NCBI GenBank assembly: GCA_937892085.1
Contig: CALAVD010000043.1
Span: 1-7,953, forward strand
Reading direction: 5' to 3'
Length of the DNA stretch: 7,953 nt
Source of the DNA: an uncultured Prevotellaceae bacterium
GTDB lineage: Bacteria; Bacteroidota; Bacteroidia; Bacteroidales; Muribaculaceae
Positions 1-6,141 of this stretch are shown here, one piece after another. The stretch's first letter is position 1, and every line of letters starts with the position of its first letter. Both the position numbers and the translations under genes were made by a program. Under the pieces are notes generated by a model, which saw only the letters and a list, made by a program, of their open reading frames with translations, was not told the DNA's origin and did not search any database.

Positions 1-111
1 ATTCGTTGAAATTAGTTTAATTCGTGTGCTTTTATTTTTTAAAGTGGACTCAATAAAAGATGCAGCTTTTTTATTATTAATCAAAATCATATAAGCAAAA
101 ACTTAAACGCC

Positions 112-1053
112 ATGGCTAAAAGAAAAAAAACGACAACTAATGAAGAATCGTTCAATCCCGAAGAACAATTTCTTGATGATTTAATGCAGTCTTTGCCAAA
201 AGAAGACCGAGAGTTTTTAAATGAACTAGGTGTGAAAACCTTTGACGACTTTAATGCATTGCTAATGATTGCAGGCATCGACCCTGCTAAGGCCTATAAA
301 CATGCCACAGAGTCGGATAGTCTTGAAGAATATATGACAAAAGATTTGTTCCTCGATAAAGACTACGATAAAGTTGATGCCGATGTGCTATACAATCCCA
401 TAGCACGAGTGTTTTTCCACAAGCGCGATGATGTGAAGGAGTATCACATCCGCATTAAGCTTAAGGATGCGCCAGTGAAGATTTGGCGTGAGCTTAAAGT
501 GCCGTCAAACATCTCTCTTGAACTGCTTGCGGCTTTCCTCTTAGAGGCTATGGGGTGGGATAATTCTCATTTGCATCAATTTATGAAGAATGATACCTAT
601 TTTATGTCGGAAGGGGATTTAAGCGAAAATGATGACATGTTTGGCAGATGGGGAAAAATCAGGAATGTTGATGCCAACAATTACTCTCTTGACGATGTGC
701 TCAAAGAGAAAGGAGACCGAATGACATTTGAGTACGACTTTGGCGACAGCTGGATGCACGAGTTATGGGTAAAAGGCATTAGAGACTATGAGCCACAAGA
801 GGAGCGCTGTGTCAGGCTCATAAAGGGCCATGGCGAATGTCCTCCCGAAGACTGTGGCGGAGTGTGGGGTTATGAAGACTTGCTCTCAATAAGGGAAAAG
901 AAGCGCAAGAGTGCCGACGACAAAGAGCGCTTGGAATGGTATGGCATGGATGATGAAGATTTTGATCCAGATTTCTTTGACCTGGAATTTGAGACTGAGA
1001 CGATTAACGACTTGTGGCGCGAGATAAGTGGTTTCATGCCATCGAAGAAATAA
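112..1053 (+). CDS. pRiA4b ORF-3-like (PRiA4_ORF3 domain) protein
   Basis: A 313-residue soluble protein with no signal peptide or membrane segment. The first ~100 residues are charged and unassigned. From about residue 110 it matches the plasmid pRiA4b ORF-3-like family by eye: a strand beginning EYHIRIKL (110-117) followed by a PVKIWRELKVP stretch, then the helix ending GWDNSHLHQF, the FEYDFGDSWMH motif (206-216), and C243-PPEDCGGVWGY (243-254), the family's PPED-GG-GY signature. The biochemical role of this family is not established; members occur near transposons and plasmids, and also as stand-alone chromosomal genes. The C-terminus is very acidic (DDEDFDPDFFDLEFETE region). ATG at 112 is chosen because the upstream bases are AT-rich and noncoding and the start is followed by a typical Lys-rich N-terminus. 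The gene is clearly more AT-rich than the genes from 1900 onwards, which could mean a different history. Domain call is confident; function unknown. Confidence 0.85.
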   Translation: MAKRKKTTTNEESFNPEEQFLDDLMQSLPKEDREFLNELGVKTFDDFNALLMIAGIDPAKAYKHATESDSLEEYMTKDLFLDKDYDKVDADVLYNPIARVFFHKRDDVKEYHIRIKLKDAPVKIWRELKVPSNISLELLAAFLLEAMGWDNSHLHQFMKNDTYFMSEGDLSENDDMFGRWGKIRNVDANNYSLDDVLKEKGDRMTFEYDFGDSWMHELWVKGIRDYEPQEERCVRLIKGHGECPPEDCGGVWGYEDLLSIREKKRKSADDKERLEWYGMDDEDFDPDFFDLEFETETINDLWREISGFMPSKK

Positions 1054-1115
1054 CATTTCACACAGTTTCAATAGTTTTTATAATCTTGAAATAGTTTTTT
1101 TTTGAAAATTATTAG

Positions 1116-1123
1116 TACATTTG
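1116..1123 (+). promoter_or_regulatory. Putative Bacteroidetes -7 promoter element (TACATTTG)
   Basis: TACATTTG fits the Bacteroidetes -7 consensus TAnnTTTG and lies in a T-rich intergenic stretch about 115 bases before the coiled-coil gene. The expected -33 position (around 1092-1097) is T-rich but has no exact TTTG. It would give a leader of roughly 110 nucleotides. Confidence 0.45.
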
Positions 1124-1239
1124 CAAGTTGAAAGTGACTTTAAACTTTTTGACACATAAAATGTCTTTATACAAACACACAGAGAAGATTTTTTCCTTAA
1201 TTAATGCATACATATACTAACTTACTAAATAACAAAATC

Positions 1240-1626
1240 ATGAAGAAATTAGCATTATTGGCAGCGATGATTTTTGCATTTGCTGTGGGAGCTAATGCAA
1301 TGACTCCCAAGGACAACCTCGAGCAACTCTCTAAGGACACTAAGGCAAAAACCGAGGCTATGAAGAAGTATAACGACGCTCTAAAAGACGAGGTGAAAGC
1401 CAAGAAAGACGTTGAGAAAGCTCAGAAAAAAATTACTGATGCCGACAAAGACCTCGAGAAGGCACAAAACAAGGTGAAAGATGCCCAGAAGAAGGCCGAG
1501 AATGCCCGCAACGACTACAACAAGGCCGTTGAAAAAGCCAATAAGGCTCAGCAGAAGACCCTGGAGATGAAACGCGTACTCGACCAGATGGACGGCATAA
1601 TCGTCAATGACGGCTACAACCACTAA
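1240..1626 (+). CDS. Small secreted alanine-heptad coiled-coil protein
   Basis: A 128-residue protein of unknown function. ATG 1240 is preferred over the in-frame ATG at 1204, because it begins a classical signal peptide (MKK, hydrophobic core LALLAAMIFAFAVG, cleavage after ANA at residue 20). There is no Cys, so it is not a lipoprotein; the mature ~108 residues should be periplasmic or exported. The mature part is Lys/Glu/Asp/Ala/Gln-rich and reads as about twelve heptads. Alanine occupies the same heptad position in ten successive repeats (A40, 47, 54, 61, 68, 75, 82, 89, 96, 103), continued by M110 and M117. The partner core position carries Y44, E51, V58, I65, L72, V79, A86, Y93, A100, T107, L114, I121. 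This indicates a tightly packed oligomeric helix of the alanine-zipper kind. It superficially resembles the Lpp lipoprotein helix, but no homology is claimed and there is no C-terminal anchoring Lys. The gene is monocistronic, with a terminator 58 bases downstream. Confidence 0.8.
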   Translation: MKKLALLAAMIFAFAVGANAMTPKDNLEQLSKDTKAKTEAMKKYNDALKDEVKAKKDVEKAQKKITDADKDLEKAQNKVKDAQKKAENARNDYNKAVEKANKAQQKTLEMKRVLDQMDGIIVNDGYNH

Positions 1627-1629
1627 GAA

Positions 1630-1666
1630 GATTAGAGATTAGGGATTAAGGATATTAGAGATTCCA
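1630..1666. repeat. Degenerate heptanucleotide array, GATTAGA type
   Basis: Units read GATTAGA (1630), GATTAGG (1637), GATTAAG (1644), a 9-base variant GATATTAGA (1651) and GATTCCA (1660). The array starts three bases after the stop codon of the coiled-coil gene and lies before its terminator hairpin. Confidence 0.7.
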
Positions 1667-1683
1667 TATCTCACACATCAACT

Positions 1684-1719
1684 AAATCGGCCCGCACATC
1701 ACAATGCGGGCCGATTTTT
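1684..1719 (+). terminator. Strong intrinsic terminator after the coiled-coil gene
   Basis: A perfect 13-bp inverted repeat (arms 1684-1696 and 1705-1717, core ATCGGCCCGCA / TGCGGGCCGAT) encloses an 8-base loop. It is followed by a T run at 1715-1719. The GC-rich stem and T tract are those of a Rho-independent terminator. The AAA at the base of the left arm gives only a short U run on the minus strand. Confidence 0.92.
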
Positions 1720-1772
1720 GTGTAATAACATTTTTTATGAATAATGGGCAAGTAGATAAGGTAGAAAATCAT

Positions 1773-1780
1773 TATCTTTG
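1773..1780 (+). promoter_or_regulatory. Putative -7 promoter element (TATCTTTG) of namZ
   Basis: TATCTTTG matches TAnnTTTG exactly, lies just past the preceding terminator and 21 bases before the namZ ATG. No TTTG is evident at the -33 position. Transcription would begin near 1787, so a TTG start at 1778 would be upstream of the mRNA; this supports the ATG at 1802. Confidence 0.55.
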
Positions 1781-1801
1781 TTGTTTGAAAATGATATTAC
1801 T

Positions 1802-3019
1802 ATGAAGCACTTTAAACTGTTATTTATTTTACTTTCAGTCAGTGTTTTAACCTGTAGAGCACAAGTTGCGACTTGTGACGAGATATGCGGAACCTCCCTT
1901 CCACCTGAGATGGTTGTGGTGGGTGCCGAGCGCACTAATGAATATTTGCCACTGCTCAAGGGCAAGCGCATCGCACTGCTGAGCAACCAGACGGGCGTGG
2001 TGGGCATCGACCACAGCAAGCACACCCTCGACCTGATGCTTGAGATGGGGCTTAACGTCACCACCATCTTCTCGCCCGAGCACGGCTTTCGTGGCAAGGC
2101 CGACGCCGGAGAACACGTGAAAAGCAGCGTGGATGAGAAAACTGGCATCCCCATCGCCTCGCTCTACGAGGGCAAGAGCCGCATGCCCAGCAAGGAGACG
2201 ATGGACCGCTTCGACGTCATCGTCACCGACATACAGGACGTGGGACTGCGCTTCTACACCTATTATATCTCTATGGTAAACATGATGGATGCCGCTGCCG
2301 CCTACGGCAAGGAGTTCTTTGTCTTTGACCGCCCTAACCCAAACGGCATGACCGTTGACGGCCCCATCCTCGACATGAACCTCAAGAGCGGAGTGGGATG
2401 GCTCCCCATTACTACCGTGCACGGCATGACGATGGGCGAGATAGCGCTGATGACCAACGGCGAAGGCTGGCTAAAAGACGGCAAGAAGATAAAACTCACT
2501 GTCATTCCCTGCAAGAACTACACCCACCAGACGCGCTACAAGCTGCCCATAGCGCCATCGCCCAACCTGCCCAATATGCTCTCAATCTACCTCTACCCCT
2601 CCACCTGCTACTTCGAGGGCACGCCAGTGAGCTTAGGACGTGGCACCGACTGGCCTTTTCAGGTATATGGCCACCCCGACATGAAGGGCTATGGCTTCTC
2701 GTTCACCCCCACCAGCCGCCCGGGAGCCAAGACTCCACCACAGATCGACAAGCTGTGCCACGGCGTTGACCTTCACAACCTCAACGCCGAGGACGTGATA
2801 GACCAGGGAATGAACCTCGAGTATGTGATTGACGCTTACAACAACTTGAATATTGGCGAGAAATTCTTCACACCGTTTTTCGACAAATTAGCAGGCCAGA
2901 CCTACATCCGCGAGATGATACAGGCTGGCAAGAGCGCAGCCGAGATTCGCACCCGCTGGCAAGACGACGTGAAACGCTTTCGCGAGCAACGCCGCCCCTA
3001 CCTCCTTTACCCCGAGTAA
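1802..3019 (+). CDS. namZ: Exported exo-beta-N-acetylmuramidase, NamZ/DUF1343 (GH171) family
   Basis: A 405-residue protein of the DUF1343 family, whose characterised members (Bacillus subtilis NamZ/YbbC and Tannerella NamZ) remove MurNAc from the non-reducing ends of peptidoglycan fragments. Visible hallmarks are GKRIALLSNQTG early in the domain, FSPEHGFRG (90-98, with the conserved E93-H94 pair of the presumed active site), DIQDVGLRFYTY (143-154), FDRPNPNG (175-182) and VHGMTMGE (206-213). Full family length with no interruption. The N-terminus is a signal sequence (MKHFKLLFILLSVSVL); cleavage could be by signal peptidase I after CRA (residue 20) or, less likely, at C18 as a lipoprotein (VLTC is a poor lipobox). 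Periplasmic location is therefore inferred. ATG 1802 is preferred over TTG 1778, which overlaps a promoter element. It is followed by a symporter gene, and a NamZ beside a transporter suggests uptake of the released sugar. No MurNAc kinase or MurQ etherase is in the window. Confidence 0.93.
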   Translation: MKHFKLLFILLSVSVLTCRAQVATCDEICGTSLPPEMVVVGAERTNEYLPLLKGKRIALLSNQTGVVGIDHSKHTLDLMLEMGLNVTTIFSPEHGFRGKADAGEHVKSSVDEKTGIPIASLYEGKSRMPSKETMDRFDVIVTDIQDVGLRFYTYYISMVNMMDAAAAYGKEFFVFDRPNPNGMTVDGPILDMNLKSGVGWLPITTVHGMTMGEIALMTNGEGWLKDGKKIKLTVIPCKNYTHQTRYKLPIAPSPNLPNMLSIYLYPSTCYFEGTPVSLGRGTDWPFQVYGHPDMKGYGFSFTPTSRPGAKTPPQIDKLCHGVDLHNLNAEDVIDQGMNLEYVIDAYNNLNIGEKFFTPFFDKLAGQTYIREMIQAGKSAAEIRTRWQDDVKRFREQRRPYLLYPE

Positions 3020-3028
3020 CACGTTAAC

Positions 3029-3077
3029 AATGCTCAATGCACAATGCACAATGCTCAATGCACAATGCACAATTCTC
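3029..3077. repeat. Heptanucleotide array, AATGCAC type, seven units
   Basis: Seven contiguous 7-base units: AATGCTC, AATGCAC, AATGCAC, AATGCTC, AATGCAC, AATGCAC, AATTCTC. The first six form two copies of a 21-base higher-order repeat. It begins nine bases after the namZ stop and ends one base before a second, unrelated heptamer array. Confidence 0.95.
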
Positions 3078-3078
3078 G

Positions 3079-3127
3079 TTCCACTTTTTACTTTTTACTT
3101 TCTAATTTCTACTTTCCACTTTCCACG
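3079..3127. repeat. Heptanucleotide array, TTYYACT type, seven units
   Basis: Seven contiguous 7-base units: TTCCACT, TTTTACT, TTTTACT, TTCTAAT, TTCTACT, TTCCACT, TTCCACG. The top strand is pyrimidine-rich. It is separated from the preceding array by a single G (3078) and ends 19 bases before the symporter ATG, so it occupies the symporter leader and any promoter position. Confidence 0.92.
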
Positions 3128-3146
3128 CAAACTTAAAGCTTAAATA

Positions 3147-4610
3147 ATGACTACTCCCTGGATTATTATCGCCACAATAGTTGGCTACTTCATCTTGCTG
3201 TTCATGATTTCATGGATGGCGACAAGAAAAAGCAACAGCAAAGACGCTCTCACAGGCGGCAACAAAGCACCATGGTTCATCGTCGCCATCGCAATGATAG
3301 GCGCGCCCATCTCGGGCGTGACATTTATATCGGTGCCAGGCATGGTGCTTGCCAAAGGCTACAGCTACCTGCAAATGGTACTGGGATTCCTCGTGGGCTA
3401 CTTCGCGATAGCCTACGTGCTCATCCCGCTCTTCTATAAGCGACACCTCGTGTCGATCTACGGCTACCTCGAGGAGCGCTTTGGTAGCGACACCCACAAG
3501 ACGGGAGCATGGTTCTTCTTCATCAGCAAGATGCTCGGAGCTGCCGTGCGATTCTATGTGGTGTGCGTCACCCTACAACTGTTAGTGTTCAACACGCTGG
3601 GCATTCCCTTCATCCTCAACGTGGTGGTCACCACAGCCCTCATCTTCCTCTACACCCTGCAAGGCGGTGTGAAAACTGTGATATGGACCGATACTCTCAA
3701 GAGCTTCTGCCTCATTGCCAGTGTGGTGCTGTGCATCTATTTCATCGCCAAAGGGCTGGGTTACGACTTTGGCGAGATGTGCAAAGCTGTGGCAAGCGAC
3801 GACAGCTCGCGCATCTTCTTCTTCGACAATCCTAAGGAGGGCACTTACTTCTGGAAGCAGTTTGTTGCTGGTGTCTTCATGGCCATCGCCATGACAGGCC
3901 TCGACCAAGACATGATGCAGCGCACCTTGGCAAGCCCCAACGCCAAGGAGTCGCAGAAGGGCATGATAGTGAGCGGCGTCGTTCAAATCTTTGTGATAGC
4001 GCTCTTCCTCATCTTGGGTACACTACTTACCATCTACGCCAAGTCTAAAGGCATGGCGCTGCCCGAGAAGAGCGACGAGCTCTTTGGCTCTGTAATATGG
4101 AGTGATGGCATACCCGTGATAGCAGGCATCTTCTTTATCGTTGGACTTATTGCCGCCGCCTATTCAGCAGCCGGCTCGGCACTCACATCGCTTACCACCT
4201 CGTTCACCGTAGATATTTTGGGAGCCGACAAGAAACAAGACGAGAAGAAGCTCGCCATGACTCGCAAACTCGTCCATGTGGCGATGGCAGTGGGCATGGG
4301 CATCGTCATTATCGTGTTCTTCTTCATCAGCAACAGCGACGCCATCAGCGCAGTCTATTCCATCGCCAGCTACACCTACGGTCCCATCCTCGGGCTCTTT
4401 GCCTACGGCATGATGTGCAAGACGGCTGTGCGCGACAAAATGGTTCCCATCGTGTGCATCGCAGCACCTGTCCTGAGCTGGATAATCCAGTGGTGGCTCA
4501 AGCAGCAATTTGACTACACCATTGGTTTCGAACTGCTACTGCTCAATGCCGCCCTCACCATGCTTGGACTGTTAATCTTCAAAAAAGGCGCCACAACTGA
4601 AAACTGGTAA
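3147..4610 (+). CDS. Sodium:solute symporter (SSS/SLC5 family)
   Basis: A 487-residue inner-membrane transporter. About thirteen hydrophobic segments can be counted (roughly residues 4-25, 42-68, 76-98, 121-148, 152-171, 186-206, 238-256, 274-298, 319-345, 375-397, 403-425, 433-450, 458-480), as expected for the LeuT-fold SSS family. Family signatures visible are GGVKTVIWTD (173-182), matching the conserved GG-x-x-x-V-x-x-TD element, and the Ser/Thr-rich SAAGSALTSLTTSFTVDI (from 340), which corresponds to the helix providing Na+ ligands. It should use the sodium gradient to import a small organic solute. The substrate cannot be read from sequence; its place after a muramidase gene suggests MurNAc or a related amino sugar, as reported for the Tannerella MurNAc transporter (from memory). 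The last residues (TENW) and the stop codon are encoded by a heptamer repeat array, so the very C-terminus is probably not conserved. No promoter is evident in front of it; read-through from namZ is likely. Confidence 0.92.
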   Translation: MTTPWIIIATIVGYFILLFMISWMATRKSNSKDALTGGNKAPWFIVAIAMIGAPISGVTFISVPGMVLAKGYSYLQMVLGFLVGYFAIAYVLIPLFYKRHLVSIYGYLEERFGSDTHKTGAWFFFISKMLGAAVRFYVVCVTLQLLVFNTLGIPFILNVVVTTALIFLYTLQGGVKTVIWTDTLKSFCLIASVVLCIYFIAKGLGYDFGEMCKAVASDDSSRIFFFDNPKEGTYFWKQFVAGVFMAIAMTGLDQDMMQRTLASPNAKESQKGMIVSGVVQIFVIALFLILGTLLTIYAKSKGMALPEKSDELFGSVIWSDGIPVIAGIFFIVGLIAAAYSAAGSALTSLTTSFTVDILGADKKQDEKKLAMTRKLVHVAMAVGMGIVIIVFFFISNSDAISAVYSIASYTYGPILGLFAYGMMCKTAVRDKMVPIVCIAAPVLSWIIQWWLKQQFDYTIGFELLLLNAALTMLGLLIFKKGATTENW

Positions 4611-4629
4611 CTGAAAACTGGTAACTGAT
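4595..4629. repeat. Heptanucleotide array, AACTGAA type, five units, overlapping a stop codon
   Basis: Units: AACTGAA (4595), AACTGGT (4602), AACTGAA (4609), AACTGGT (4616), AACTGAT (4623). The first four form two exact copies of a 14-base repeat. The array supplies the last five codons of the symporter including TAA (4608-4610), and fills all but three bases of the gap to the WYL gene. Confidence 0.93.
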
Positions 4630-4632
4630 ATA

Positions 4633-5562
4633 ATGGCTAAGAACTTAATCAACAAATACATTTGGATGGTCGATACCATTGAGCGACATGGCGCTATATC
4701 ACGCGAGAGGCTCAACGAGTTGTGGATGCAAAGCGAGTTCAGCAACGGCAATCCACTGCCGCGGCGCTCGTTCTACAACTACCGCACTGGCATCGCCGAC
4801 ACGCTGGGCATTGACATTGAGTTCAACCAATCGACCTACGAATACTACATAGCGCACGACGGCACCGAGAGCGCTAACAAGCGTCAGCAGTGGTTGCTCG
4901 ACTCCATGTCGATTAGCGGAATGGTGAGCAGCTCGGCCGACCTCTCTTCACGCATCCTGCTCGAGTATGTGCCGTCGGCACGCGAGTTTCTCCCCATGAT
5001 TATCGATGCTATGCGACAAAACCTGCGCATCAAGTTCAGCTACAAGAGCTACCAGCGTGTAAACAAGCAGAATGGCATCGTTATCGACCCTTATTTCGTC
5101 AAGATTTTCAACCAACTGTGGTATGTGATTGGCTACAACAGTGCCGACAAAAAAATCAAAACCTACTCGCTCGACCGAATGTCGGACGTCAACATCACCG
5201 ATACCACGTTCAAGATGCCCGAGGGCTTCGTACCTGACGAGTTCTTTGCCGACTGCTACGGCATCACCACCAATAAGGATGAACCCAAGCGCATCGCCAT
5301 CAAGGCCGAGCCCACACAGGCCAAATACCTCAGGGCGCTGCCATTGCACCCCTCACAACAAGAGGAGCTGCACGACAACTACTCCATTTTCCGATACAAA
5401 ATGCGCAACACCTACGACCTGAGAGAACGACTGCTATCGCATGGCAGCAGCATCGAGGTGCTCGAGCCACCGGAGCTGAAAGCGCAAATCGTTGACGAAC
5501 TGAAAAAAGCGATTGAAAACTACGACAAAATCAAAAAAAGCAGCAAAAAAACTGGCAATTAG
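4633..5562 (+). CDS. WYL-domain transcriptional regulator with N-terminal winged helix
   Basis: A 309-residue cytoplasmic protein with the three-part layout of WYL regulators. An N-terminal winged-helix DNA-binding region spans about residues 1-72 (recognition-helix area PRRSFYNYRTGIADTLGI, then a wing ending YEYYIA). A central WYL domain spans about residues 125-200, with LWYVIGYN (162-169) carrying the name-giving W-Y-x and YSLDRM (178-183) carrying the conserved Arg. A C-terminal WCX-like region covers about residues 219-300. WYL domains are thought to bind ligands, often nucleotides or nucleic acid, and the family includes both repressors and activators. The start is 23 bases after the symporter stop, so co-transcription with the transporter is likely; it may regulate this cluster, which is inference. 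Many Bacteroidales WYL proteins are unlinked to defence genes, and none is visible here. The C-terminus is Lys-rich. Confidence 0.9.
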   Translation: MAKNLINKYIWMVDTIERHGAISRERLNELWMQSEFSNGNPLPRRSFYNYRTGIADTLGIDIEFNQSTYEYYIAHDGTESANKRQQWLLDSMSISGMVSSSADLSSRILLEYVPSAREFLPMIIDAMRQNLRIKFSYKSYQRVNKQNGIVIDPYFVKIFNQLWYVIGYNSADKKIKTYSLDRMSDVNITDTTFKMPEGFVPDEFFADCYGITTNKDEPKRIAIKAEPTQAKYLRALPLHPSQQEELHDNYSIFRYKMRNTYDLRERLLSHGSSIEVLEPPELKAQIVDELKKAIENYDKIKKSSKKTGN

Positions 5563-5607
5563 CACAATTTCACTTTAGTGGGCAATATTTTTACACATAC
5601 AGCATAT

Positions 5608-5615
5608 TAACTTTG
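5608..5615 (+). promoter_or_regulatory. Putative -7 promoter element (TAACTTTG) of bcp-recA
   Basis: TAACTTTG matches TAnnTTTG and lies 24 bases before the bcp ATG in an AT-rich gap. No clear TTTG is found at the -33 spacing. The short A-rich leader before the start is typical of Bacteroidetes. Confidence 0.55.
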
Positions 5616-5638
5616 CAACATCAAAATTTAACAACACT

Positions 5639-6094
5639 ATGAACATAGGAGACAAAATTCCCGAAATTCTGGGCACCGACGCTCAGGGACGCATTATCAA
5701 GGCGAGCGACTTCGCTGGCAAGAAACTGGTGATTTATTTCTATCCCAAGGACAACACCCCAGGGTGCACAGCCGAGGCATGCAGCCTGAGCGACGGCTAC
5801 GGCAAGCTGCTCAAAGCGGGCTTCGCTTTAGTGGGCGTGAGCAAGGACAGCGCCGCTTCGCACCAGAAGTTTGCCGAGAAGCACAACCTCCCCTTCCCTC
5901 TCATTGCCGATGTGGACTTGACGCTCAACCAAGCCTTCGGCGTGTGGCAAGAAAAGAAGATGGCAGGCCGCACCTACATGGGCACCGTGCGCACCACCTT
6001 CATTGCCGATGAGCAAGGCACCATCACCCATATCATCAACAAGGTGAACACCAAGGACAGCGCTAACCAAATCTTAGCTCTCTTTGCTGAGTAG
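5639..6094 (+). CDS. bcp: Thioredoxin-dependent thiol peroxidase (Bcp/PrxQ type)
   Basis: A 151-residue cytoplasmic peroxiredoxin of normal family length that reduces hydrogen peroxide and organic hydroperoxides with electrons from thioredoxin. The active-site motif is P36-KDNTPG-C43, with T40 and the peroxidatic C43. C48 is the resolving cysteine five residues on, the spacing of the E. coli-like Bcp group. R118 in GTVRTTF is the conserved active-site arginine. The fold elements are intact: KLVIYFYPKDNTPG strand and loop, then LVGVSKDS and a PFPLIAD strand. The gene precedes recA by 47 bases with no visible promoter or terminator between, so the two are probably co-transcribed; this neighbourhood is, from memory, common in Bacteroidales. 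Confidence 0.96.
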   Translation: MNIGDKIPEILGTDAQGRIIKASDFAGKKLVIYFYPKDNTPGCTAEACSLSDGYGKLLKAGFALVGVSKDSAASHQKFAEKHNLPFPLIADVDLTLNQAFGVWQEKKMAGRTYMGTVRTTFIADEQGTITHIINKVNTKDSANQILALFAE

Positions 6095-6141
6095 ATACTA
6101 TTAATGACGATAATTATCAAAACAAATAATAAATTAAGACT

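Noticed and set aside
55..72. Weak hairpin AAAAG/CTTTT with T run, possible terminator of a gene left of the window
   Set aside because: Only a 5-bp AT-rich stem; not convincing. The first 111 bases otherwise show nothing I can name.
1204..1239. Upstream in-frame ATG for the coiled-coil protein
   Set aside because: It would put 12 polar residues before a textbook signal peptide that starts at 1240.
1651..1670. Inverted repeat GATAT...ATATC near the GATTAGA array
   Set aside because: Five base pairs with a 10-base loop in AT-rich sequence is expected by chance.
1778..1801. TTG start giving an eight-residue longer NamZ N-terminus
   Set aside because: The TTG lies inside a TAnnTTTG promoter element, and the signal peptide begins naturally at ATG 1802.
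1847..2422. 191-codon open frame on the minus strand
   Set aside because: It is antisense to namZ, His/Gly/Val-rich, and matches no family; a shadow of the GC-rich coding strand.
3029..3127. CRISPR-like repeat array
   Set aside because: Units are only 7 bases, contiguous and without spacers, and no cas genes are present.
3582..3986. 134-codon minus-strand open frame inside the symporter gene
   Set aside because: Shadow frame; the plus strand encodes an intact, recognisable transporter across it.
4633..5562. WYL regulator as a marker of a phage-defence island
   Set aside because: WYL proteins do occur with defence systems, but the neighbours here are metabolic and housekeeping genes and no defence effector is visible.
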